64,000 nucleotides of DNA, taken from Anthoceros angustus. Taxonomy: Eukaryota; Streptophyta; Anthocerotopsida; Anthocerotales; Anthocerotaceae. The translations under genes and the position numbers were made by a program. Positions 34,730 through 45,353 of the stretch are shown here, one piece after another; the first letter of the stretch is position 1, and every line of letters begins with the position of its first letter. The DNA is taken from the NCBI GenBank assembly GCA_010909165.1, contig MU008166.1:1054001-1118000 (forward strand), written 5' to 3'. Under the pieces are notes generated by a model. That model was given only the letters and a program-made list of their open reading frames with translations. It did no database searches and was not told the DNA's origin.

Positions 34730-34990
34730 GTTGGAATATAAGGCAGACCACGTGGTTCTGTATCACGTTGTTTCTGAGAGGGAGAGTTGGAATATAAGGC
34801 AGACCACGTGGTTCTGTATCACGTTGTTTACGAGAGGAGTTGGAATATAAGGCGGACCACGTGGTTACGTATCACGTTGTTTACGAGAGGAGAGTTGGAT
34901 ATAAAGGCGGACCACGTGGTTACGTATCACGTTGTTTACGAGAGGAGAGTTGGAATATAAGGCAGACCACGTGGTTCTGTATCACGTTGG
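34730..34990 (+). repeat. Five tandem repeats of about 55 bp, each with a palindromic G-box
   Basis: Units start at about 34730, 34786, 34839, 34894 and 34949. Each reads GTTGGAATATAAGGC(A/G)GACC, then ACCACGTGGTT, then (C/A)GTATCACGTTG and an AGAGGAGA spacer. The core ACCACGTGGT is a perfect 10-bp palindrome containing CACGTG, the binding site of plant bZIP and bHLH factors. The array lies 80-340 bp upstream of a TATA-like CTATTTAAGG (35071) and 0.5-0.7 kb before the copia gag. It therefore probably belongs to the U3 part of the element's LTR. Confidence 0.75.
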
Positions 34991-35460
34991 TTAGTCTGAC
35001 TAGACCTAGTTATGATTGGTAGTTAATTAACTAACAGGCTAGTTAATAGGATGCACCCCTTCGGTAACCGCTATTTAAGGCCTACCAATGTACCCACCTA
35101 TTCAATTGTTAATAGATCATCTTTGATGCGTCTGCTTCCGCATTAGCAATTCCAACTATCACTCTAGTTCTGCAGAGATTACACGATTGTTTGTTTGAAT
35201 GTAGACAGGAAGCTCTTGCCTCGCGGCAAGCTTCCAGCCCACTGCCCGAGATATAAAGAGGCACGTCGGTAAGGCGTGGAACGCCACCAATAGGCATCCC
35301 TACCCGAGAGACGGTAGAAGGGTCATAAATTAATATTATATGTAGGGTTTTATCTAATTATTAAACCTCATTAAGTGACTCCCTTATTTTAAGAGATATT
35401 TGAGGCTATTATTCCTCCTCCTTATTGTTGTAGCCTGTATCCAAGGTATCATAATACCTT
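34991..35460 (+). promoter_or_regulatory. Probable copia LTR promoter/leader region
   Basis: Contains a TATA-like CTATTTAAGG at about 35071 followed by a leader. Near 35447 it has GGTATCA, which resembles the primer-binding sequence complementary to initiator-Met tRNA (TGGTATCAGAGC) just before gag. No matching 3' LTR was found to the right, so LTR limits cannot be fixed. Confidence 0.4.
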
Positions 35461-35479
35461 GGATCTGCCTATAATACCA

Positions 35480-37950
35480 AGATGGCAGGAACAACCCCCT
35501 CCATCAATTCCACGACAACTAATGTGTATCACACCACATAGAGCAGCGCTAAGTTTAGAGAAAGTGACCGTTTTAAAGGCACCAAGTATAACATTTGGGC
35601 TATAAGAATGAGAGCAGCTCTGGATCTTAAAGACTTATAGGAATTCGTCTCTTGGAAGAAGCAAGCCCCCATACCAGGACCTCTGCATCTCGACCGGTCC
35701 CCCCCATCTCAACAAGACATACCAGATGAGTGGAACAAAGGCATCAAGACCGCGAAGCACTTGATCATTTGTAGTCTTGATGAGTCCATGATGGACCACG
35801 CTATAGGCGTAGACATAGCTAAAGAGATTTAGGATGATTTGGCCATCCAGTACAAAGTACAAAACGTTGTGACTTTGGTAGAGGCCAAAGCTATGCTGCA
35901 TGAGGAAACAATGAGGAGATCGAACTCAGGTGGGAGTTCGACCTCAAAGCAACATCAAGATAAGATCCTTCTTTCTGAAAGGAAGGGAAAATGGAACAAG
36001 AAACATGGCAAGTCTAATGCCAATGATAATGGCTAAGGACAAAACAGCAAGAAGACAAAGAAAACTACTTGCAACTGGTGCCTCATCGAAGGCCATTGGG
36101 AGAAAGGCTGCCAAAAGAAAAAGGCAGGGGAGCCTTGGAAGTCCCGACCTTCCGAACCACACCTTGCAGAGAACCCTACACGCACCATCCCTTCAGTGAT
36201 GACTGTGTGTTTTTTCACATCTCGTGGATCAACATCACTTTGGTATCTTGATTCAGGCGCATCCGCCGCTATCTGCAATAATAAAGGTCTATTCACCACT
36301 TTTGTGCCGAACTATTCTGGATAGGTGGTGATTGTCGCTGACGACAAACCTATTGCTATAAAAGGGAAAGGAACCATACAACTACTTACTTCGCTTTGAA
36401 TTGAGTTACTTCTGGAAGATGTGCTCCATGTTCCTTCAATGTCGAAGAACCTTCTTTCTGTTCATGCTCTCACCACAATGTGCAATATACAATTTCTCTT
36501 TACCAATGATGGATGTAAATTGTTTGAGGGTAAGGCCCTAGATCAATGCATATCCATTGGGAGAGCTCACGATGAGCTGTATGTCCTTCAGCTCACTCTT
36601 GTAGTTTCCTCTAGTTGAAGATCTGCTACATGTGATGTAGCACATATGCCAGCAGACACTCTTGTGGCACATGAGACTTGGATACCCTCATTTGCCTAAG
36701 CTCCTGCGACTCTCACAAGGGGATTATTTCAGGGTCAGAGAAGGATTACCCAAGTTAGGAAAACACATGCCGATGTGTGAATCCTGTGTGGTGGGCAAGC
36801 ACAAACAATTGCCCGTTACCAACATAAATGCAACTCAAGCAACTACTTTGCTTGAGTTGATACATGCGGACATCTATGGTCCACTCAGCCAGCCTTCATT
36901 AGGGGGAGCAAAATATTACCTTGTAGTTATTGATAATTTCAGGAGAATGATTCATACTTTCCCTCTGAAGCGGAAGAGTGATGCTATCCACACCTTTTAA
37001 CATTATCTGCGAATGGGTGAATTTGAAATAGCAATGAGGATCTGTTGTTTGAGAACAGATAATAGTGGTGAGTTTGGCTCCAACTATTTTCGAAATCGGT
37101 GTGAGACCCTTGGCATCCAATGGCAACTAACAGTACCTCATACATCTTAGTAAAACGTGTTGCTGAGAAGAAAATAGGTGATATCGGCAATGCAACCCGG
37201 ACCGAGCTTCATGCCTCTGGTCTTCCTAAATCATAATGGGAAGAGGCAATCGTGGCCGCTACATATGTAATTATTCGACTTCATACTACCGATATCCCAC
37301 CTAGTACTACACCATATGAGCTGTGGTATTAAACGAAGCCTGGGGTTGCTCATCTCCAAATATTTGGTAGCCTAGCATGTGCTCTTGCTGCAGTCCAGGT
37401 TAGGCGCAAATTAGCAGATTTTTTTTAATATGGTCTATTGTGGCCGGGTGACCCATGTGGCATGTGGTCACTCAAACTTACCTTCAATTACTTATGATTG
37501 ACATGACTTTGCTATGATGTGCGACACTTGAGTTTTTTTTTTGGTTGTTATTGATGTCAATGGTGTTTGTGCCGTGCTCAGATGCATCAATTCACATGCC
37601 TATAGAAAGCAACACACATAGTAGAAGGTGCACTCCAAGTAATCCGTCTACGGGACGTCCAACAAGGCACCAAAAGACACCTTCTCCTCATTGGTTGGAA
37701 GCTGAGATGTTGGTTTTGTAGGCTGTCCGCCGTGATGATTTGGTGTAGATTAATAATGTTTCCTTCTCGAACTGAAGGAAGAAGCAAGTCTAGTATCCCT
37801 TAGATCTTCACTGCACTTCAAGGTGTCCATGAATCGTGAATTATTGTCTTTGAGCAAGGGTAGGAGTCCTTGAACTAGCGGGGACTTCGTTACACTTGAC
37901 CTACGTTTCTTACAAACACTTGCACGCTATTATGGTGATCGGCAGTGTGA
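35480..37950 (+). pseudogene. Ty1/copia retrotransposon, decayed gag-protease-integrase
   Basis: A plus-strand reading with several stops and frameshifts starts near MAGTTPSINS (about 35484). A gag of about 180 residues leads to a CCHC zinc knuckle (CNWCLIEGHWEKGC, near 36070), then an aspartic protease motif LDSGAS (about 36250), the GAG-pre-integrase LWHMRLGYPHLPKL (36660) with CESCVVGKHK, and integrase core fragments (LIHADIYGPL, YYLVVIDNF, RTDNSGEF). A further stretch (TPYELWY, then GVAHLQIFGSLA) reaches about 37400, and weaker similarity to the linker before reverse transcriptase runs to about 37950. Reverse transcriptase and RNase H are missing. The tail is replaced by the Harbinger array. 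Confidence 0.8.
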
Positions 37951-38378
37951 GAGCCTGTTGGGGATGCACGAGTACTTGATAAAGGATGAGCAGCATCACC
38001 ATATAACTTGTACTCAAAGGTGTCGTGTACATGCTCGGAGTGTCCATTTGTTGAAAACTCTTCCGCCTGTGTGCCAATACCCACAGATTCTACCATAGTA
38101 CCACCTGGATTACACGCTCTACTCTCCCCTAACCATTCTGCCATGTGCTCATAAACAGCCTTGTTGAATGACTTCGGTAACCTGTTCTAAACTTTCTCTT
38201 GTGGCAACCACCATATTCCAATAAGAAGGCTTGCCATTTGGGATGTTTCTCTCGTAGTCCCAAATCTTCTTGAAGTCTGTGTGCAAGCTCTCAAACTTAT
38301 TCTTGCATTGGCTCGCAGTCTTGAAAACTTGCTGAGCTTTGCAAGCCTCACTGATGGCTTCCCAACGTTACGCAGCAA
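37890..38378 (-). pseudogene. Harbinger Myb/SANT-like protein, copy 1 (broken)
   Basis: Same sequence as the copy at 39791-40300, but an extra base or two near 38270-38330 shift the frame after KLSKFSRL, so the CKNKFESLH part is lost from the first frame. The later part (MAEWLGESRACNPGGTM, then VESVGIGTQAEEFSTNGHSE) is still open. Myb/SANT-like partners of Harbinger transposases bind the element ends and bring the transposase into the nucleus. Confidence 0.65.
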
Positions 38379-38743
38379 ACTTGGTCTTCTCCCGAATCCC
38401 TCCGTTCAACAAAGTTGGGTAAGGGCTACATCAGTGCTTTATGTGGCATTGGTGATGCCATTCAATCTTTAGGCCAGGATATTGCAAAGGCTTTGAAGAA
38501 GGCAGGATCCACAAACTTTCAATGATGCTTGTTCATGTATCTCAATGCCCTTGGCTTTATTGAATTTCTCAATACATGCATACAAGAAAGGCAGTTCATT
38601 ACTTGCACTTCATTGCGTTCTACCTGCATCATAATGTAGTGTAGGCAAGAACTTTATTTCAAGAACAACATATCATCATGAAGCCTAGATGTGATGTTAT
38701 CATTCTGCAAGAATCAAGATGGATACTCTAGCCTTCTATGTCA

Positions 38744-39821
38744 TCAATGTGATCTTGAGCTCCACAAAAAAACCATAAGGACTTGCTTTTGTGCCTCCCC
38801 TGTATATGCACCGGGATTAATAAAATTTACAGGTTTGCGTACATCTTGCTCACCTTCAGGCTCTAATAATTGAGCCATATGTTTGCGTACATCTTGCTCA
38901 TCTTCAGGCTCTAATAATTGAGCCATCTGTTTGCATACATCTTGCTCATCTTTAGGCTCTAATAATTGAGCCATCTGTTTGCGTACAGCTTGCTCATCTT
39001 CAGGCTCTAATAATTGAGCCATCCGTTTGCGTACATCTTGCTCGTCTTTAAGCGCTAATAATTGAGCCACCTGTTTGCGTACATCTTGCTCATCTTCAGG
39101 CTCTAATAATTGAGCCATCGGTTCCACACCAACATCAATGAGCATGTTGTGCAGAATACAAAAGGCAATGGTCACTTCAAAAGTATTTAAGATTGTCACC
39201 CACATCTTTCGTCCAAGTATGTGGAAAACTCCTTCTAGTTGGCCAAAAGCTTGCTCAATAACCATCTTGGTGGATGATTTCTGGTAGTTGAATCCATCAA
39301 ATTTCTCTTGTAAGCCATAGCTTGGAATTGCTGATATCATCCATAGTAATGTAATATAGCCGGAGTAGCCTATGATGTACTCTCCCTCATTTGTTTCTAA
39401 CAACCAGACACTTGGTCCATTCAAACGATGCCCTGAATTCGCTTGACCATAGAACACATTGTTGGCTAGTATACTTTGATTTGTTAAGCTTCTTTGGCCA
39501 GCCTGTACGGATGTCTAGAAACATTATTGTTGGCCTTTCTATGGTCTGCATGGCCATAGTATATGCCTTATACCTTCCAAACCATGCTAGAGGATCTTCT
39601 CCTACTCTAAGCTCTACATAAAAGTGTGTGACGTCCATAACTCGACAACAATTAGGAAGTCTTCTCTTAGCTTCAAAGCCTTGCTTCACTTTTAACAGCT
39701 CAGCTCTTGTTGGGCAACATAGATGTACATCACATCTGTGAATGATTGCGGTTATGAACCTTCTTACAACCCTGTGCAGTGTCGAAGTGCCTACTCCAAA
39801 GCTCTCACCCAATGAGAGCAA
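38744..39821 (-). pseudogene. PIF/Harbinger transposase, copy 1 (one frameshift)
   Basis: Two overlapping frames (39387-39821 and 38744-39457) together give the DDE transposase: RRLPNCCRVMDVTHFYVEL (first Asp), IMFLDIRTGWPKKL (second Asp), EYIIGYSGYITLLWM, and MVIEQAFGQLEG (Glu) followed by FCILHNMLIDVG. This is the DDE_Tnp_4 pattern. After the catalytic domain comes an unusual run of about six 16-residue repeats (MAQLLEPEDEQDVRKQ and variants), then a short Cys-poor tail. A frameshift near 39420 separates the first two Asp residues from the Glu. Confidence 0.78.
38833..39122 (-). repeat. 48-bp in-frame repeats in transposase C-terminus
   Basis: About six units of 48 bases, plus-strand core CGTACATCTTGCTCATCTTC and GGCTCTAATAATTGAGCCAT, encode MAQLLEPEDEQDVRKQ-type 16-mers on the minus strand. 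A matching array lies at about 40746-41030 in the second element, with more indels. Charge and heptad-like Leu spacing suggest a helical, possibly self-associating, extension. Confidence 0.85.
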
Positions 39822-40300
39822 TGTACATCCCCTATTGCCAAGCGTACTACTGCAATTCCCACTTGTAATTCAATACACATGACTTCACCTAGGATAGAAT
39901 CAAAGCCATGAGCAGCATCACCATATAACTTGTACTCAAAGGTGTCGTGTACATGCTCGGAGTGTCCATTTGTTGAAAACTCTTCCGCCTTTGTGCCAAT
40001 ACCCACAGATTCTACCATAGTACCACCTGGATTACACGCTCTACTCTCCCCTAACCATTCTGCCATGTGCTCATAAACAGCCTTGTTGAATGACTTGGTA
40101 ACCTGTTCTAAACTTTCTCTTGTGGCAACCACCATATTCCAATAAGAAGGCTTGCCATTTGGGATGTTTCTCTCGTAGTCCCAAATCTTCTTGAAGTGCA
40201 TGTGCAAGCTCTCAAACTTATTCTTGCATTGGCTCATGAGTCTTGAAAACTTGCTGAGCTTTGCAAGCCTCACTGATGGCTTCCCAACGTTACGCAGCAA
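39791..40300 (-). CDS. Harbinger Myb/SANT-like protein, copy 2
   Basis: An open frame of 169 residues starting MLRNVGKPSVRLAKLSKF. The stretch SQCKNKFESLHMHFKKIWDY matches the helix of Myb/SANT-like domains in Harbinger ORF1 proteins. The last 35 or so residues are encoded beyond the tandem junction, so they differ from copy 1 and are probably not original. Whether it is expressed cannot be told. Confidence 0.6.
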   Translation of the reverse strand: MLRNVGKPSVRLAKLSKFSRLMSQCKNKFESLHMHFKKIWDYERNIPNGKPSYWNMVVATRESLEQVTKSFNKAVYEHMAEWLGESRACNPGGTMVESVGIGTKAEEFSTNGHSEHVHDTFEYKLYGDAAHGFDSILGEVMCIELQVGIAVVRLAIGDVHCSHWVRALE

Positions 40301-40662
40301 ACTTGGTCTTCTCCCGAATCCCTCCGTTCAACAAAGTTGGGTAAGGGCTACATCAGTGCTTTATGTGGCATTGGTGATGCCATTCAATCTTTAGGCCAGG
40401 ATATTGCAAAGGCTTTGAAGAAGGCAGGATCCACAAACTTTCAATGATGCTTGTTCATGTATCTCAATGCCCTTGGCTTTATTGAATTTCTCAATACATG
40501 CATACAAGAAAGGCAGTTCATTACTTGCACTTCATTGCGTTCTACCTGCATCATAATGTAGTGTAGGCAAGAACTTTATTTCAAGAACAACATATCATCA
40601 TGAAGCCTAGATGTGATGTTATCATTCAAGAATCAAGATGGATACTCTAGCCTTCTATGTCA

Positions 40663-41733
40663 TCAATGTGATCTTGAGCTCCACAAAAAAACCATAAGGA
40701 CTTGCTTTTGTGCCTCCCATATATGCAGGATTAATAAAATTCTGAGGTTTGCGTACATCTTGCTCACCTTGAGCTCTAATAATTGAGCCATATGTTTGCG
40801 TACATCTTGCTCATCTTGAGGCTCTAATAATTGAGCCATATGTTTGCGTACATCTTGCTCATCTTTAGGCTCTAATAATTGAGCCATCTGTTGCGTCTGA
40901 CTTGCTCATCTTGAGCTCTAATAATTGAGCCATCCGTTTGCGTACATCTTGCTCGTCTTTAAGCGCTAATAATTGAGCCACCTGTTTGCGTACATCTTGC
41001 TCATCTTCAGGCTCTAATAATTGAGCCATCGGTTCCACACCAACATCAATGAGCATGTTGTGCAGAATACAAAAGGCAATGGTCACTTCAAAGAAGTATT
41101 TAAGATTGTCACCCCTGTCTTTCGTCCAAGTATGTGGAAAACTCCTTCTAGTTGGCCAAAAGCTTGCTCAATAACCATGCGGGTGGATGATTTCTGGTAG
41201 TTGAATCCATCAAATTTCTCTTGTAAGCCATAGCTTGGAATTGCTGATATCATCCATAGTAATGTAATATAGCCGGAGTAGCCTATGATGTACTCTCCCT
41301 CATTTGTTTCTAACAACCAGACACTTGGTCCATTCAAACGATGCCCTGAATTCGCTTGACCATAGAACACATTGTTGGCTAGTATACTTTGATTTGTTAA
41401 GCTTCTTTGGCCAGCCTGTACGGATGTCTAGAAACATTATTGTTGGCCTTTCTATGGTCTGCATGGCCATAGTATATGCCTTATACCTTCAAACCATGCT
41501 AGAGGATCTTCTCCTACTCTAAGCTCTACATAAAAGTGTGTGGCGTCCATAACTCGACAACAATTAGGAAGTCTTCTCTTAGCTTCAAAGCCTTGCTTCA
41601 CTTTTAACAGCTCAGCTCTTGTTGGGCAACATAGATGTACATCACATCTGTGAATGATTGCGGTTATGAACCTTCTTACAACCCTGTGCAGTGTCGAAGT
41701 GCCTACTCCAAAGCTCTCACCCAATGAGAGCAA
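40663..41733 (-). pseudogene. PIF/Harbinger transposase, copy 2 (several frameshifts)
   Basis: Frames 41452-41733, 41083-41370, 40865-41086 and 40663-40887 correspond to consecutive parts of copy 1: RRLPNCCRVMDATHFYVEL, then EYIIGYSGYITLLWM with MVIEQAFGQLEG, then FCILHNMLIDVG and the 16-residue repeats. At least three indels break the frame, including within the repeats. It is dead as a protein-coding gene, though its ends might be mobilised by a related transposase. Confidence 0.75.
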
Positions 41734-41952
41734 TGTACATCCCCTATTGCCAAGCGTACTACTGCAATTCCCACTTGTAATTCAATACACATGACTTCAC
41801 CTAGGATAGAATCAAAGCCATGAACAGCAATTCGAGATAAATCTTCACGCACAAGGCTACAAAAGTACTAAAAACTGGGCCAAGAGAAGCACCTTGGTTT
41901 CATGTACTATAGGCCACACTTTCTCCCATGAAGGAATCTCCTTCACAGTTTT

Positions 41953-42076
41953 GTGAAATGGCCATATTCTATATCATTGCCTAGTTGGGATAACAAAACT
42001 AGAGTCATACACTGATGAAATTTGCTATAGTTTTATTATCGCAGCTAGGCAATGATATAAAATATGGCCATTTCAC
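41953..42076. repeat. Perfectly spaced hairpin, inverted repeat with 36-bp arms
   Basis: The arm 41953-41988 (GTGAAATGGCCATATT...) is repeated inverted at 42041-42076 with about four mismatches; the loop is about 52 bp. It sits just outside the Harbinger pair and beside the SINE-like repeat. It may be a short MITE or an element terminus. Short phrases such as ATACACTGATGAAAT recur at 42006, 42307 and 42446, suggesting nested insertions. Confidence 0.6.
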
Positions 42077-42139
42077 AAAAATATAGTTTTGGATAACCGA
42101 CTATATTTTGCTAACTATACTTTGCTATTCGTCGTGATT

Positions 42140-42305
42140 AAGCATTCTGAGCTTAGATCAGTACTTAGATGGGGTGCCTAAAGGGAGTGGATGCCCTTGG
42201 TGCAAGTAGCTTAGGCACACTATGGTACAAGTTGTTAAGTACCAAGTCCCATGACGGAAATCCGTCCTTAGTGGACTCAAATAAAATTCTTCTTCTTCTT
42301 CTATT
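42140..42305 (+). repeat. Dispersed SINE-like repeat, copy 2
   Basis: Homologous to 12657-12842 through most of its length, with a 3' hairpin (GACGGAAATCCGTC) and a TTCTTCTTCTTCT tail after AAATAAAA. It is inserted between two copies of a short phrase near ATACACTGATGAAAT, which could mark the older target sequence. Confidence 0.6.
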
Positions 42306-42785
42306 CATACACTGATGAAATTCCAAACTAGCTTGCAATAGTTTTTAAATAAAACTAGTCTTATTAGTCACTAATAAATTAGTTTCTAAATAAAACTATA
42401 ATTTAACATATTAAAACTATAGTTTATCCAAATTAGTTTGCTATTCATACACTATGAAATTCCAAAGATCATGAATGACAGCCATGATTGCTACCATGAC
42501 CGTATGAATGGCTTCGGCAAGATGGGGCTCCATGGCAAAGCTCTTTCATGGAAGCCGGTGTGGGTGGAAAGTCCTTGATGTTGCCCGTGAGCTGGACGCC
42601 AATGCGACAGGCCTCCAACGGACGGGCTCCAAGTAATGTAGATAAAAGGAAAAGATAAAATTCTAAGATAAATGAAAATATGTTATATAATAAGATAAAT
42701 TAAAATATGGTTGTGGCCACGTCAAGCCGGGTTATCCTTTTTCTATGCACGGCCCTTCATTGAAAATGGAAGGGCAGATGCCGGG
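42306..42785. other. AT-rich spacer before the PPR relic
   Basis: No gene. A short phrase (GGTTGTGGCCACGTCAAGC) occurs twice, at about 42707 and 42798, one just before and one inside the start of the PPR region, indicating a small duplication. Confidence 0.35.
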
Positions 42786-42789
42786 ATAC

Positions 42790-44790
42790 CGCAACATGGT
42801 TGTGGCCACGTCAAGCGCCTCGTATGTCAGGTATTGGTCAATACCTGGCAGGCCGTACAGGTGCATGATCGGATGCGCAGGTCTGGTGTGAAGCCTGATG
42901 ATCATGTGTTTGTGGCAGCCCTTCAGGCGTGTGCAGGGGGATCGGACTTGAGAACTGGGCAGCAGGTGCATGACGATGTGTTGGCTAGTAGCGTTGAGCC
43001 TGGGTTGTTCGTTTGTAGTTTCTTGGTGGACAAGTATTCGAAATGTGGCAGCTTGGACCCGAGGTGTCTTTGATGGAAAGGATGTGGTCACGTGGAATGC
43101 CATGGTACGAGGGTATTCCCAGCATGGCATTGGGCAGGAAGTCCTTCGTCTGTACATGGCTATGGAAGATGAAGGCATTGTTGCACCGAATGCGGTGACT
43201 TTTATGTGCCTCCTGCAGGCATGTGCAAGTTTGCGTGCCCAGGCGTTGGAGATGGGGAAGAGGCTCCATGCGCAGATTAGAGAACGAGGGCACCAAGCTG
43301 ATGTCTCCGTGGGCACCAATTTGGCGAACATGTATGCAAAGAGTACCTGATTCTGTGACATTTGTGTGTCTCTTGCAGGCATGTGCAAGTTTGGGCGTCC
43401 TGGCCTTGGAGACAAGAGAAGCAGCTTCATAGATAGATTAGAGGACATCAGACTCATGTTTTTGTAGCCAATAGTTTAGTTACCATGTATGCAAAGAGTG
43501 GCAGTTTGGAAGATGCTCAACAAGTGTTTGACGGCCTTGGTAAGAAAGATGCAGTGACGTGGATTGCCATGATAGCAGGATATTCTCAGAGGGGCATGGG
43601 GCAAGAAGCGCTTCGTCTTCACACTGTTATGCAAGAAGAGGGGATCGCTGTACCCGATTCTGTGACATTTGTATGCCTCCTGCAGGCATGTGCGAGTGTG
43701 GGAACCCCAGCACTGCAGAAAGGCAAGCAGCTTCATACACAAATCAGAGAACGAGGACTCCAAGAAGAAGTGTTGGTCACGAACAGTTTGGTAAACATGT
43801 ATGCAAAGTGTGGCAGCCTGGAAGACACGGAAAGAGTGTTTGAAGAACTTGGGTACAAAGATGTGGTCACGTGGACTGCCTTCATTGCAGGATATTCCCA
43901 GGGGGGGATGGGCTAGTAGGCCCTTTGTCTTTACAGTGCTATCCACGAAGAAGGCATCACTGTACCTGATTCTGTGACATTTGTGTGCCTCCTGCAGGCA
44001 TGTGCAAATGTGGCAGCTCTGAATCTGGGAAGGCAGCTCCATGCACAGATTGAAGAGCAGGGGCTTCTAGCAGATATGTTTGTAGCAGGCAGTTCGATAA
44101 ACATGCAGGGTAAATCTGGGAGCATAATTGACGCACAGCAGGCGTTTGATGCATTGCCCGAACGAGACGATGTTGTCTGGACTGCACTGATTGCCGGCTA
44201 CACTTGTCAAGGAGACAGTGAAGCGGTCTTCAACTCGCTGCAGAAAATGGAAGACGGTGGCATACAGCCAGTCGGCATTACATTGCTAAGTGTACTATCA
44301 GTATGCAGTCATGCTGGCCTAGTGAACAAGGGGAGAGAGCTGTTCGACAGCATGAGCAGGGACTATGGCATCACTCCGACCATCGAGCTTTACACTTGCA
44401 TGGTGGACCGCCTGAGCCGTGCAGGCAGATTGGATGAGGCACTGACTTTGGTGACTACAATGCCTGTTCTGCCGAATGCAATTGTCTGGCACACCATGTT
44501 GAGTGCTTGCCAGAAGTGGAGCAATGTGGAGGTGGCACGCTTTTCATTCGACCAAGCAGTGGAGTTAGACGAAAACTTGGCCGCAGCATATGTGTTGATG
44601 GCCAACATCTACACTGGTGCTGAGATGTGGGAGCAGGCAGAGGACATGCAGGTCAGGAGAGAAGGAACCAGAGCATGGAATCACGGACATGAACGGACTC
44701 GTGCATAGCTTTTGAGTTGGCGACTCGACAAGTGAGAATGAACCTGTCTTTCACAAAACGAAGAAAGGAAAAAGGTATCAGAGACATCTC
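42790..44790 (+). pseudogene. PLS-class PPR protein gene, broken
   Basis: Successive plus-strand frames carry PPR repeats of the P-L-S type: VFVAALQACAGGSDL, then DVVTWNAMVRGYSQHG, then NSLVNMYAKCGSLEDTERVF, then DDVVWTALIAGYTCQG, and a final E-type region (AAAYVLMANIYTGAEMWEQA). Breaks are frameshifts near 43060 and 43345-43480, a TAG at 43914, and a shift near 44660. PLS proteins are organelle RNA-binding proteins, usually C-to-U editing factors. The remaining E+ part continues out of frame toward 44790 without a complete DYW domain. Repeats of about 101 residues are very alike, so slippage or recombination may have shaped it. Confidence 0.8.
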
Positions 44791-45353
44791 AAATCAGTCA
44801 CCAGGGCGCCGTGCGGGCCACAGCAAGACGCCGGCTGTATAACAGGCTCTAAACTTTATTTACTCCACAACTCTGATATTCTGTGACAAACCTACTATAT
44901 GCACGCTCTGCGGTGAGCATTTCGAACGTAGCAGATCTGTCTGCTCAAGATCTGGGCGTACTAACATGTTCCCAAAGAGGTGTGTATGTTCTTACATAGT
45001 AGAATATATATATCCTGCCAGCGGAAGATACAGTCCTTACCACAACTCTTTGGGAACATGCTTGTCCGTACACCCAGATATTGAGCAAACAGATCTATAT
45101 GCCTGCTTTGGAAATGCTCACCGTAGAGCGTGTTGCTCAAATCTGCATGCCTTTTGAAATGCTCACCGCAGAGCGCGGATATCGTAGGTTTGTCGTAGAA
45201 GATCAAAGTCGTAGAGTAACTCAATGTCGTTTAGAGCATGTACAACTGGCTTCTCGTTGTGACCCGCACGGCGCCCTGGGGAATGCTTCGAGATGCCTCT
45301 GATATCTTTTTCGGTTCTTCATTTTGTGAAAGAAAGGGTTCATTCTTACTTGT
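44718..45353. repeat. Large inverted repeat built from the PPR tail
   Basis: Plus-strand 44718-44925 (from GTGAGAATGAACCT through GGGCGCCGTGCGGG to GCTCTGCGGTGAGCATTTC) is repeated inverted at about 45150-45350 with roughly 15-20 percent divergence. Inner arms 44900-44985 and 45045-45130 (TGTTCCCAAAGAG, CAGATCTGT) are also inverted, centred near 45015. A transcript through the region would fold into a stem of about 300 bp with internal loops. The arms derive from the E+/DYW end of the PPR gene. Confidence 0.75.

Larger units (their letters stand above)
37985..41825 (-). mobile_element. Tandem pair of PIF/Harbinger DNA transposons
   Basis: Two units of about 1.92 kb (37985-39905 and 39906-41825) are highly similar at an offset of about 1912-1922. 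Both lie on the minus strand with a DDE transposase frame followed by a Myb/SANT-like frame, the two proteins typical of PIF/Harbinger elements. The junction phrase is GAGCAGCATCACCATATAAC at 37988 and 39909. Copies differ by small indels that break frames. Terminal inverted repeats and TWA target duplications were not identified. Confidence 0.8.

Noticed and set aside
34730-34990. Regular repeats considered as a CRISPR array
   Set aside because: Units are contiguous and similar along their whole length with no unique spacers, and the context is a eukaryotic retroelement.
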